This document shows, in pieces, positions 1 through 7,848 of a stretch of DNA of 32,858 bases. The translations under genes and the position numbers were made by a program. The number at the start of each line of letters is the position of its first letter. The stretch's first letter is position 1. The notes beneath the pieces were generated by a model. The model saw nothing but the letters and a program-made list of their open reading frames with translations. It made no database searches and was not told the origin of the DNA. Location of the stretch: NCBI GenBank assembly GCA_029241965.1, contig JAPWVK010000175.1:1-32858 (forward strand), read 5' to 3'. This DNA comes from Candidatus Methanophagales archaeon. Lineage in GTDB: Archaea > Halobacteriota > Syntropharchaeia > Alkanophagales > Methanospirareceae.

Positions 1-1
1 G

Positions 2-193
2 CCGGAGAGAGAGGGTTTTGGCTTAGACTACGCGGCTAAGAGGTTTTGTGAACATCAGGATAAGGCGAGACCGTCAATGGAGGCTTGTGGTATTGATGTA
101 TACAAGACCGTGCGGAAGGCGGGTTATGAAATAGAAGTGCGTACATCGCCTCAAGAACAGATAATCTTTTTTGGGTTGCTGTTGATAGAGTGA
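2..193 (+). CDS. DUF2284-type predicted metal-binding protein, C-terminal end (partial)
   Basis: An open frame enters from the left edge and runs 63 codons to a TGA at 191-193. It contains KARPSMEACGIDVYKTVRKA followed by a hydrophobic IIFFGLLLIE ending. From memory this RPSMEACGIDVFKT-type block is the typical C-terminus of DUF2284 proteins, which are cysteine-rich, predicted metal-binding proteins common in methanogens and anaerobes; their biochemical role is not established. The N-terminal cysteines lie outside the window. A 63-codon frame on the opposite strand over the same bases shows no family features and looks like a shadow. The gene ends 122 bp before the restriction-modification gene and appears unrelated to it. 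Confidence 0.75.
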   Translation, partial: PEREGFGLDYAAKRFCEHQDKARPSMEACGIDVYKTVRKAGYEIEVRTSPQEQIIFFGLLLIE

Positions 194-267
194 GTGGTTT
201 GAATTCATCTGGTTTTGTTCTGAGCATTTATATGGCTATGCTGGATTCTAAAGAATGTTAGGTTAGT

Positions 268-278
268 TTTTTAAATTA
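268..278 (+). promoter_or_regulatory. Candidate TATA box of the defence-like cluster
   Basis: An AT-rich TTTTTAAATTA lies about 40 bp before the ATG at 316, which is the distance expected for an archaeal TATA box with a short leader. A second AT-rich element (CATTTATATGG, near 226-236) is also possible. This is judged by eye only. Confidence 0.3.
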
Positions 279-315
279 AAGGATAATGATACAAATAAGT
301 TATAGAGGGTAAGAG

Positions 316-3300
316 ATGGAAAAGCGTAACAACAGATTAGATTTAGGATTCGATGCGAAAAGAATCAAAAATAAAATAAAAGAGTTTGCGCGGCGAGCTC
401 AGAATGAAGAAGAGCTGAAGATAAAGGTGGAGGGCTTGATACAAGAGCTTATCACAAAGTTTTTTGAGAAGGGAGAACAGCCAGAAGTAGCTTACGAACA
501 CCGGACAAAGATTTCCGGAAAGAGGGAAGATGCACTCTACGGAACGGTTATCATAGAATACAAAGCACCGAAGAAATTGGATACGGTAAGCGAATTTGTC
601 AAAGCGAAAAAGCAAATCGAATATTATATAAAAGAAGAAGCGGGAGGAGACGTTAAAAGTTTTGGCAAGTTTTTTGGCGTGATTTTAGATGGTTATAAAA
701 TCTCGTTCGTCAAGTTCAGAAGGAATCAATGGGTGGCGAATGAACCGACAGAACTAAGCGAAGAATCAGTTTACAGGTTATTGGAAGCTATTATATCGTT
801 GAGAAGAAAAGCGATAGATGCAGAGTTCTTATTGACTGATTTCGGTCCAGAGAGCGAAACGAGTGAGAAGGTCATTTCTGTTTTATACGAAGCATTGGTG
901 AACTCGAAGTCGTCGAGAACGGAAATGCTTTTTCGTGATTGGAAACGCGTGTTTTCGCAGGTCTGCGCATACTCGCCGAGCAAGTTGGAAGGGTTGATAG
1001 AGCATTACGGAGTGGCGAAAGGGAAGAAAGTGGACGTAGAGAAGTTGATGTTTGCCGTTCATACTTATTACACGCTTGTAATGAAATTATTGACTGCTGA
1101 AGTGATTTCGTTCTTCAATCCTGTCTTTGGATCGCCGTTACAGCGAATAGAGAGTGCGTATTACAGAAGTAGAGAAGATCTGAGGGCGGAGTTGCTTGAG
1201 TTAGAGGAAGGCGGGATAATAGCAAAGATTGGGATAAGGAACTTTCTCGAAGCTGACTATTTCGCATGGTATTTGGACGAATGGGACGAGGAAGTAGTGA
1301 ATGGGATTATTGAGATAGTGAAGAAGCTGGGGGATTACGATCCTGCCACGGTAGAATTGGACCCTGATAGGGTAAAAGATTTGTTCAAGCACTTGTACCA
1401 GAATCTGGTACCGAAAAAAGTAAGGCACGACCTTGGCGAGTATTTTACACCGGACTGGCTTGCGGAACTCGTGCTGAAAGAAGTGGAATACGATGGCAAC
1501 ATGGATAAAAGAGTTCTTGACCCTGCTTGCGGTTCCGGGACGTTCCTGGTGCTGGCAATAAAAGAAGTAAAGGATTATGCGGAGGAGCATTTCGTAACCG
1601 ATAAGAGCGAGCTATTGCGTAAAATAGTGGATGATGTCGTTGGTATTGACCTGAACCCGTTAGCGGTTCTGGCATCGAGAGCGAATTACGTAATCGCTCT
1701 TGGTGATTTAATCAGGTATATTCCGAAAGGAGGCGTAGAGATTCCTGTTTATCTTGCGGATTCTATTCTGGTGAGCAGAAAGGTGAAGTTCACGGGAGAG
1801 TTGGAGGTTTATCTAACGACAAGCGAAGGTGAGTTCTCTGTCCCTCATGAAGTAATTGATAAAAACTTGCTGTCAAGTGTTTTGGGTGTGATAGAAACTT
1901 GCGTGAAGGGAGATTACAGTGAAGAGGAGTTCGAGAAGCGGATAGATAAGGATTTTGCAGATTTGAAAAGGGACAGCATATCGTCTTTGGTGGAACTTTA
2001 CGGCAAAATAAAGGAATTGGAAAAGGCGGGTAAGAATAAAATCTGGACAAGATTGCTTAAAAATTCGTTTGCTCCTTTGTTGATGGGCAAATTCGATTTC
2101 GTTGTTGGTAATCCGCCGTGGGTGAACTGGGAGAGTTTGCCGGAGCATTATAGAGAAAATACGAGAAAACTTTGGGATTATTACGGGCTACTAAAAAGAA
2201 CGAAAGGAATGGGACTGGGAAAAGTAAAGAGAGACATGGCGATGTTGTTTACGGCAAGGTGCATTGATAGATATCTGAAGGAAGGAGGAAAGTTCTCTTT
2301 CTTGATACCTTTTACAACATATAAGACGCAGGCAGGCGCGGGTTTCAGAAAGTTTCTGGTAAAGGGCTACTGGAAAGACAAAAAGGCAAATTCACCTTGC
2401 AAAGTCTTGAAGGTTCACGATTTGGTCACACTCTATCCTTTTGAAGGTGCGATTAACCGAACCTCTTTGATAGTGATAGAAAAGAAGGGCGAGACTGAGT
2501 TTCCTATTCCTTGCGTGATGTGGAATAATCCGAGAAGTAGAGGGATGCCACAAGAAGCTAAATTGGAAGATGTGAAGAAGGCGACAAAACAGTTCGATAT
2601 GATTTTAGCGCCGATAAGAAAAGGAAAGGCGAATGTGAATATGCCCTGGATGATTATTAGTGAGAAGGCTTATAATGGGGTAATAAAAGCTATGCGAGCT
2701 TCGAAATATAGAGCTTATGAAGGCACAAATACCGCTCTTAATTCTGTATATTGGATTATTATTCTTTCTAAAGAGCCCACTGGGATTTTAATTGAAAATC
2801 TATCAAATATAGGAAAAAGAAAAGTTAGAGAAAATAGAACAGTTATTGAACCAAATTTTATATACCCTCTTACGAGGGGAAGAGATATAAAAAAGTGGTA
2901 CTCTACACACTCAAATTATATGGTGGTTCCATTTAACGAGGAAGGGAGTATGCTTGAGGAAAGCGAGCTTAAAATTCGCTTTCCAAAATCTTGTGCGTTT
3001 TTAACCAAGTTTAAAACGGAATTAATTTCTAGGTCTGTGTATAAGCTATTTGGCAAGAATAAACCATTTTACTATGTTCATGGTGTTGGAAGGTATACCT
3101 TCGCACCTTATAAGGTCGCATGGAAAGAAATATCGGGTAGAATCATGGGCAAAGGCATTTTTTCTACTTGTGTCGTTTCTGAGTATGAGGATAAATCAAT
3201 TGGAAACAAGTGTATAATCCCCGATCACAAAATTATGTTTATACCACTTGAAGATGAAAACGAAGCTTATTATGTCGCTTCAGTTCTGAACTCCTCGGTT

Positions 3301-3645
3301 GCTCAGCTAATTGTGATGGGCTATACGATTGAAACTGCAATTTCCACACATGTGGTGAAGAATGTGTATGTTCCAAAGTTCAAGCAAAAAGACAAAGTTC
3401 ACCTTAAATTAGCAGAACTTTCCAAAAATGCACATGCGTTGGCTAAGCGATATTACGAGCAGAACGATTTGGAAGCACAAAATGAATTGAAAGAAGTGGA
3501 GGAGGAAGTTGATAAGGCTGTTGTGGGATTGTATGGGATTACGGATGAGGAATTAGAAGAGGTGAAGAAGACATTGAGGATTTTGAAAGGAGAAGGAGTT
3601 GAAAGTGAGGAATGTGAGGATGGAAAAAGAGGAGGTGAAGAATGA
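316..3645 (+). CDS. Type IIG restriction-modification enzyme (Eco57I-class N6-adenine methyltransferase with N-terminal nuclease motif)
   Basis: This 1109-aa protein has the layout of a single-chain type IIG enzyme. The SAM-binding motif DPACGSG is at residues 402-408 and the catalytic motif NPPW at 599-602, both diagnostic of N6-adenine methyltransferases. Near the N-terminus, D72 followed by E81-Y-K83 inside a beta-strand-like stretch fits a PD-(D/E)xK nuclease core, so one chain could both cut and methylate. The part after about residue 775 should hold the target-recognition domain and ends in a charged helical tail. The start is supported by GAGGG at 305-309, six bases upstream. The next gene starts inside the last codons (4-nt overlap). 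The second half looks more AT-rich than the first. Whether cleavage is active cannot be told; a methylase-only orphan is the alternative. Confidence 0.85.
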   Translation: MEKRNNRLDLGFDAKRIKNKIKEFARRAQNEEELKIKVEGLIQELITKFFEKGEQPEVAYEHRTKISGKREDALYGTVIIEYKAPKKLDTVSEFVKAKKQIEYYIKEEAGGDVKSFGKFFGVILDGYKISFVKFRRNQWVANEPTELSEESVYRLLEAIISLRRKAIDAEFLLTDFGPESETSEKVISVLYEALVNSKSSRTEMLFRDWKRVFSQVCAYSPSKLEGLIEHYGVAKGKKVDVEKLMFAVHTYYTLVMKLLTAEVISFFNPVFGSPLQRIESAYYRSREDLRAELLELEEGGIIAKIGIRNFLEADYFAWYLDEWDEEVVNGIIEIVKKLGDYDPATVELDPDRVKDLFKHLYQNLVPKKVRHDLGEYFTPDWLAELVLKEVEYDGNMDKRVLDPACGSGTFLVLAIKEVKDYAEEHFVTDKSELLRKIVDDVVGIDLNPLAVLASRANYVIALGDLIRYIPKGGVEIPVYLADSILVSRKVKFTGELEVYLTTSEGEFSVPHEVIDKNLLSSVLGVIETCVKGDYSEEEFEKRIDKDFADLKRDSISSLVELYGKIKELEKAGKNKIWTRLLKNSFAPLLMGKFDFVVGNPPWVNWESLPEHYRENTRKLWDYYGLLKRTKGMGLGKVKRDMAMLFTARCIDRYLKEGGKFSFLIPFTTYKTQAGAGFRKFLVKGYWKDKKANSPCKVLKVHDLVTLYPFEGAINRTSLIVIEKKGETEFPIPCVMWNNPRSRGMPQEAKLEDVKKATKQFDMILAPIRKGKANVNMPWMIISEKAYNGVIKAMRASKYRAYEGTNTALNSVYWIIILSKEPTGILIENLSNIGKRKVRENRTVIEPNFIYPLTRGRDIKKWYSTHSNYMVVPFNEEGSMLEESELKIRFPKSCAFLTKFKTELISRSVYKLFGKNKPFYYVHGVGRYTFAPYKVAWKEISGRIMGKGIFSTCVVSEYEDKSIGNKCIIPDHKIMFIPLEDENEAYYVASVLNSSVAQLIVMGYTIETAISTHVVKNVYVPKFKQKDKVHLKLAELSKNAHALAKRYYEQNDLEAQNELKEVEEEVDKAVVGLYGITDEELEEVKKTLRILKGEGVESEECEDGKRGGEE

Positions 3646-5201
3646 TAATTTTTAGGGAAATCGAGATAAGGAACTACAGGAATATCAAACATGCAGAACT
3701 AAAACAGTTGAGGGATTTAAATATCATCATAGGTCCAAACAATTGCGGAAAGACAAACCTATTAGAGTTTATTCAGTCGCTTGAGAAGCTGGAGCTAGGT
3801 GGCTATGAATACCTTTGCCCAGAATGTAAAGAGTTCAGAGAGAGCGACTCCGATATTATGTGTCTCACTCTCACTCATGGACACAACGACTTTTATTTGA
3901 AGGATCGAGGAACGCAAATGATGGTGGAATTATCTCTTGATGAAGAACAAATAAAACAACTCGTTCCAAGAGTCTTAGAAAAGCAAAAAGAAAAATTAAA
4001 AAACGCATCGTGTAGACAAATAAGTGACAGCATTGTCATGGAAAAGCTCCGTGACGCTTATGGTTTAAACGCAAAGCATTTCTCAATTTTCATTCATAAT
4101 GATATCATAGATGAAATAAAAAGAACTATACTTTATTGCCCGGAGCAACGTCTTCAAAATTATAAAGAAAAAGATTTTGAAGAATATATACGAGAAAAGG
4201 AATTACGGAGTTCTCAGAAAAGAAAATGGATAGATTTTCTTAATAAAATTGTTGATGCGAAAATTGATGACGAGAAATATGAGAAACTAATTAGAAAAGT
4301 AGATGGTGAGGACTTTGAAACTCCACTCTCAGAGCAAGGTTCGGGTGTAAGATCATTAGCCTGCTTAGCAGTGGATATTTTGTTTAGTGATACTAAAATT
4401 GTCTTAATAGATGAGCCTGAGCTTGGTTTAAATCCACTTGTAAAGCAAGAATTCTTGAACTTCTTACTCGAGGAATCTAAAGGGAGGCAAATATTTATCG
4501 CAACGCAAGACCCAACCTTCGTGAATCCGATTTTGTGGAAAGACAGAAATGACCGTGTCTCAGTGTATTTCTACTCTCCAATAAAGGAGAAGTTTATCAA
4601 AATCGACTTGAAGCAAAATCAAGAAGACCCAAATACGTTTGCTGGTTATTTGCCGCACACAACAAGCCTTAAAGACATCCACCTCTATGTTGAGGGAACA
4701 AGCGATGTATACATTTTCCAAATCCTCTTAGAAAAGCATTTGAAGGAAAAGTGGCATAAAAATTGGTTTGAAATCATGAACAAGGTTGGGATTTACCATT
4801 TGAATGGTGATAATTGGAGCCACTTCTTATATACTATCCCAAAGACACCATACCGGTGCGCAGTTATTCTTGATGGGGATAAACAAAAAACAACAGAGAA
4901 AGCTACAGCAGAAGAGGTCTGTGCTAAATACAATACTATCACCATAAACGCTTCTAAATTCAAATTTTGTAAGACGATTGAAGACATGAAGAACACTTTT
5001 GGGAAGGGAAGCCATCCTGTTTATTGTCTGAAGGAAGACTGCATTGAGAAATATTTCATTCACGATTTTGATTGTGCTAACTCTCCACGAGACTATAGAA
5101 AGAAAAGAGACGGGCCTAGGGAAGCTGAAGAATTGAAGGAATTACCACCGGAAATAATGGATATATTCGAGGTGATTTTAGAAAGTGTAAAAGATGGATA
5201 A
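3642..5201 (+). CDS. OLD/PARIS-like AAA ATPase fused to a TOPRIM nuclease-like domain
   Basis: This 519-aa protein combines an ABC/SMC-type ATPase with a TOPRIM domain. Walker A is GPNNCGKTN (31-39), the signature-like stretch LSEQGSG lies near 229-235, and Walker B is VLIDEPE (254-260, D257 and E258). A CPEC pair at 59-62 sits in an insertion after Walker A. The C-terminal part has TOPRIM features: YVEGTSD (E351) and ILDGD (D411, D413), then a CIEKYF stretch resembling the IENYL motif of OLD and DUF4435 proteins. Related proteins are OLD nucleases, Gabija GajA and fused PARIS AriA-AriB. GAGGAGG lies six bases before the ATG, and the 4-nt overlap with the restriction-modification gene implies co-translation. 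No UvrD-like helicase (Gabija GajB) is present, so this is not a standard Gabija locus. Confidence 0.85.
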   Translation: MIIFREIEIRNYRNIKHAELKQLRDLNIIIGPNNCGKTNLLEFIQSLEKLELGGYEYLCPECKEFRESDSDIMCLTLTHGHNDFYLKDRGTQMMVELSLDEEQIKQLVPRVLEKQKEKLKNASCRQISDSIVMEKLRDAYGLNAKHFSIFIHNDIIDEIKRTILYCPEQRLQNYKEKDFEEYIREKELRSSQKRKWIDFLNKIVDAKIDDEKYEKLIRKVDGEDFETPLSEQGSGVRSLACLAVDILFSDTKIVLIDEPELGLNPLVKQEFLNFLLEESKGRQIFIATQDPTFVNPILWKDRNDRVSVYFYSPIKEKFIKIDLKQNQEDPNTFAGYLPHTTSLKDIHLYVEGTSDVYIFQILLEKHLKEKWHKNWFEIMNKVGIYHLNGDNWSHFLYTIPKTPYRCAVILDGDKQKTTEKATAEEVCAKYNTITINASKFKFCKTIEDMKNTFGKGSHPVYCLKEDCIEKYFIHDFDCANSPRDYRKKRDGPREAEELKELPPEIMDIFEVILESVKDG

Positions 5202-5257
5202 TTTAGATAATAGAGGGTAGGGGTAATATAAAGAATGGGCAAAGGAGTTTTTGAGGT

Positions 5258-5262
5258 GGAGG
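5258..5262 (+). promoter_or_regulatory. Ribosome binding site that decides the RNase III start
   Basis: GGAGG lies five bases before the ATG at 5268, while the upstream in-frame ATG at 5235 has only a weak G-rich stretch. RNase III proteins usually begin a few residues before the LGYxF motif, which also favours 5268. Confidence 0.6.
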
Positions 5263-5267
5263 ACACC

Positions 5268-5711
5268 ATGACAATCGAAGAAAATCTTGGCTATTCTTTC
5301 TCTGAAAAGAACCTATTAAATCGTGCTTTGACACGCAAAGCCTATGCACTCGAACAAGAACAACGAAATCAAGATTGTGAAGACCAAGAAATATTTAGAA
5401 CTCTTGGTGATGCCGTGTTGAAAGCAGTATTGGTTGATCTATTGATAAAATCATGCTGTAAAACGAGTGATGAGATTACAAGCAAGAAAAAAGAACTTGA
5501 GAGAAAAGAATCACTTGCAAGAATTAGCCAAGGTCTTGGAATAGGGCATTTTATTAAGTTGGGTGCTGGGGAGAAAAAGCAGAAAGCAAACGAAGAGCCA
5601 TATGTCCTTGCTGAAACACTCGAAGCTTTGATTGGTGCAATTTATCTTGATGGGGGATATGATGCGTCGAAGAATGTCATTACTAAATGGTTCAAGAACT
5701 TCTTCGCCTAA
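5268..5711 (+). CDS. Stand-alone ribonuclease III catalytic domain (no dsRNA-binding domain)
   Basis: The 147-aa product matches the RNase III fold over its whole length: LGYSF near the start, the signature EIFRTLGDAVL (E41, D48) and LAETLEALIGAIYLDGG (E116, E119). Compared with E. coli, E38, D45 and E117 are kept, D114 is a conservative Glu, and E41 is Arg. The C-terminal double-strand RNA-binding domain of bacterial enzymes (about 226 aa in total) is absent, and the reading frame stops right after the catalytic domain. RNase III is uncommon in archaea, which usually process RNA with other enzymes, so its place between an OLD-like ATPase and a PIN-domain gene suggests a role in that cluster rather than rRNA processing. 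A longer start at 5235 (158 aa) is possible. Activity on double-stranded RNA is inferred from family. Confidence 0.85.
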   Translation: MTIEENLGYSFSEKNLLNRALTRKAYALEQEQRNQDCEDQEIFRTLGDAVLKAVLVDLLIKSCCKTSDEITSKKKELERKESLARISQGLGIGHFIKLGAGEKKQKANEEPYVLAETLEALIGAIYLDGGYDASKNVITKWFKNFFA

Positions 5712-5843
5712 CTTTTCTTTCCTGGAGATTTGGACGGTTTCTTAGAAAAAAGAAAGGAAGCTATTGTGAATGTGATGAAAGAAAAAGTTCGAACCGTGGA
5801 ATGAGGACCATGAGGACTGATAAAACCAGAGGAGGCTATTAAA

Positions 5844-7331
5844 ATGCGTATTCTCATAGATACCAACATATTCATTTACAGAGAGAATTACCACATTATT
5901 CCAGGCAATCTCCAAATTTTCCTAAAAACATTGAACGATTTAATAGTACAAATTTTGGTTCATCCTCTCTCGGCACACGAAATCAAGAGGGACAGAAATC
6001 ATGAAAGAAGGGAGATCACCCTATCAAAAATTAAAACGTATCCCATTTTATATAATCCCCCCTCTTTAGAAGTTGATCAACAGTTTCTCGCCATTGTTGG
6101 TCAAACAAATAATGCTCACGAACTTGTGGATAACAACTTGCTATACGGTGTTTATAAAAATGCCGTTGATTTTCTGATAACAGAAGACAGAGCTATCCAT
6201 CGAAAATCAGAGAGATTGGATATATCAGATCGAGTATTTGACATAGACGAAGCATTGGAGTATTTTAAGAAACAGCTTTCGGTTGAAAAAGTACCAACAC
6301 CTCCCGCATTAAAATATGTTCCGGTCCACAATTTGGATCTGAACGACCCTATATTTACTTCACTCAAAGAGGAGTACGCCGAATTTATAGATTGGGGGGA
6401 AAAAATATCAAGGGAAGGTAGAAAAGCCTGGGTTTATTTTAAAGGTAACAGATTAGGTGCAATCTTAAGCTACAAAATTGAAGATGAAGCTATTGCCTCT
6501 AACCCTCCATTGCCGAAAAGAAGAAGGTTGAAAATTTCTCCCTTTAAAGTGACTTATACCGGCTACAAAATAGGCGAACTGTTTATAAAAATTTCTACAA
6601 CGTTTGCTATCAGCAATAATATTGATGAATTATATCTCACACATTTTACAAAACACGATGATTCTCTCGTTCAGTTAATTGAGAACTTTGGCTTCTATAA
6701 AGCTGCGGAAAAAAACGGAGAGGATTTATTTATCAAAAAAATAGTGCCGGACGAAAAGACCAAAGACCCGCTTGAGATCGCCAGAAAGTTTTATCCGAGC
6801 TTTTACGATGGGAAGAGAATTAAAAAATTCGTTGTACCCATACGTCCAGAGTATCATAACAGATTATTTACAGATTATCAACCCAGACAGACTACTTTAC
6901 CGGAGTTTGAAGGAGAACTTATAATCGAAGGTAATACGATCAAAAAAGCCTATCTCTCTCATTCGCGAATCACAAAAATGACAGCAGGAGATATTATGTT
7001 ATTCTATCGGTCGGTTGATGAAAGAAGAATAACATCTTTGGGAGTTATAGAGCGAGTATATCATAACATCAGAAATCCAGATGAAATCATCCGTTATGTT
7101 GGTAAAAGGAGTGTCTATACCAAAAAAGAAATTGAAGAGATAGCAAAAAGTCCCACAAAAGTAATTCTATTCCGACAGCATTTCCATCTTAAAAATCCTC
7201 TCGCACTTGATTATTTGAGAACGAATGATATACTCTCAGGGGCACCACAATCAATCGTTAGAATTCCTCACGAGAACTATTTGCTGATAAAACGAGACGG
7301 AGGTATAAATGAACGTTTTACTATCAATTAG
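5844..7331 (+). CDS. PIN nuclease - GNAT-like - PUA/EVE-like three-domain protein
   Basis: Residues 1-145 look like a PIN-domain RNase: LIDTNIF (D6), HEIKRD (E46), LVDNNLL (D96) and ITEDR (E114, D115) supply the acidic metal site. Residues about 155-305 resemble a GNAT acetyltransferase fold, with the typical strand-helix ending ENFGFYKAAE. Residues about 320-490 resemble a PUA/EVE/ASCH-type fold (GDIMLFYRS, then SLGVIERVYHN), a superfamily that binds modified bases in DNA or RNA. GAGGAGG lies eight bases upstream. The ASCH-like gene begins inside the last 23 bp of this frame. From the family, PIN domains are RNases, often toxins; how the acetyltransferase and base-reader parts control it is unknown. 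Domain limits are estimates by eye, and the GNAT and PUA assignments are less certain than PIN. Confidence 0.7.
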   Translation: MRILIDTNIFIYRENYHIIPGNLQIFLKTLNDLIVQILVHPLSAHEIKRDRNHERREITLSKIKTYPILYNPPSLEVDQQFLAIVGQTNNAHELVDNNLLYGVYKNAVDFLITEDRAIHRKSERLDISDRVFDIDEALEYFKKQLSVEKVPTPPALKYVPVHNLDLNDPIFTSLKEEYAEFIDWGEKISREGRKAWVYFKGNRLGAILSYKIEDEAIASNPPLPKRRRLKISPFKVTYTGYKIGELFIKISTTFAISNNIDELYLTHFTKHDDSLVQLIENFGFYKAAEKNGEDLFIKKIVPDEKTKDPLEIARKFYPSFYDGKRIKKFVVPIRPEYHNRLFTDYQPRQTTLPEFEGELIIEGNTIKKAYLSHSRITKMTAGDIMLFYRSVDERRITSLGVIERVYHNIRNPDEIIRYVGKRSVYTKKEIEEIAKSPTKVILFRQHFHLKNPLALDYLRTNDILSGAPQSIVRIPHENYLLIKRDGGINERFTIN

Positions 7332-7734
7332 ACCCAAATATATAGAAGAAATGGTTAAGGGAAACAAAAGATACGAGTTCAGAAAATCTATATTTAAGAA
7401 GAACGTGGACAAAGTATGGATCTATGCCACATCACCAACAAAAAAAATCGTTGGCACATTTGTAATAGGAGAAATATTAAAGGACACGCCCGATAACCTG
7501 TGGAATAAATTTAATGGGCTTTCCGGTATGACCGAACAAGATTTTTTTGATTATTATTCTGGAATAAAAGAGGGGGTCGCTCTTGAACTTACGTATCTGA
7601 AGCTATTTAAAGCACCCATTGATCCCAAACTAATTATTCGGGATTTTACCCCCCCTCAGTCGTTTTACTATCTTGACGATACTGTAATCAACGTCATGGA
7701 AAAAATAGAAGATGGAGAACATAATTACTTCTGA
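7309..7734 (+). CDS. ASCH-like (PUA superfamily) small protein
   Basis: This 141-aa protein starts with LLSIRPKYIEEMVKGNKRYE and continues with FRK, the classic ASCH opening in which an Ile/Arg/Pro strand is followed by a helix and a GxKxxExR motif. VWIYATSPTKKIVGTF forms the next strands of the beta-barrel. ASCH domains belong to the PUA-like superfamily and bind RNA or modified nucleosides; some cleave modified cytidines. The gene overlaps the PIN-GNAT-PUA gene by 23 bp in another frame and has GGAGG five bases before its ATG, so the two are surely one unit. It may be the regulatory or sensing partner of the PIN protein. Antitoxin, sensor or hydrolase roles cannot be separated from sequence. 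Confidence 0.7.
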   Translation: MNVLLSIRPKYIEEMVKGNKRYEFRKSIFKKNVDKVWIYATSPTKKIVGTFVIGEILKDTPDNLWNKFNGLSGMTEQDFFDYYSGIKEGVALELTYLKLFKAPIDPKLIIRDFTPPQSFYYLDDTVINVMEKIEDGEHNYF

Positions 7735-7774
7735 TTTGTTGACAAATGCAATAAAGAAAATCAATATTATCGGC

Positions 7775-7797
7775 AACCAAGCTCATTTAAGTTGGTT
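7775..7797. terminator. Possible bidirectional terminator hairpin between convergent genes
   Basis: AACCAA (7775-7780) pairs with TTGGTT (7792-7797) around an 11-nt loop and is followed by ATTTTAA. It lies between the convergent ASCH-like (+) and metallo-beta-lactamase (-) genes. The stem is short, so the call is tentative. Confidence 0.3.
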
Positions 7798-7848
7798 ATT
7801 TTAACTCCCACACTCAAGTAGCGGGGTGCCCTCCATTATTGTTCTCTC

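Noticed and set aside
36-227. 63-codon - strand frame at the left edge
   Set aside because: It is antisense to the DUF2284-like C-terminus on the + strand, which matches a known pattern; the - strand translation has no features.
316-7734. Calling the cluster Gabija, PARIS or BREX
   Set aside because: There is no UvrD helicase (Gabija), no AriA/AriB two-gene form, and none of the BREX genes (BrxL, PglZ, BrxC) apart from a methyltransferase.
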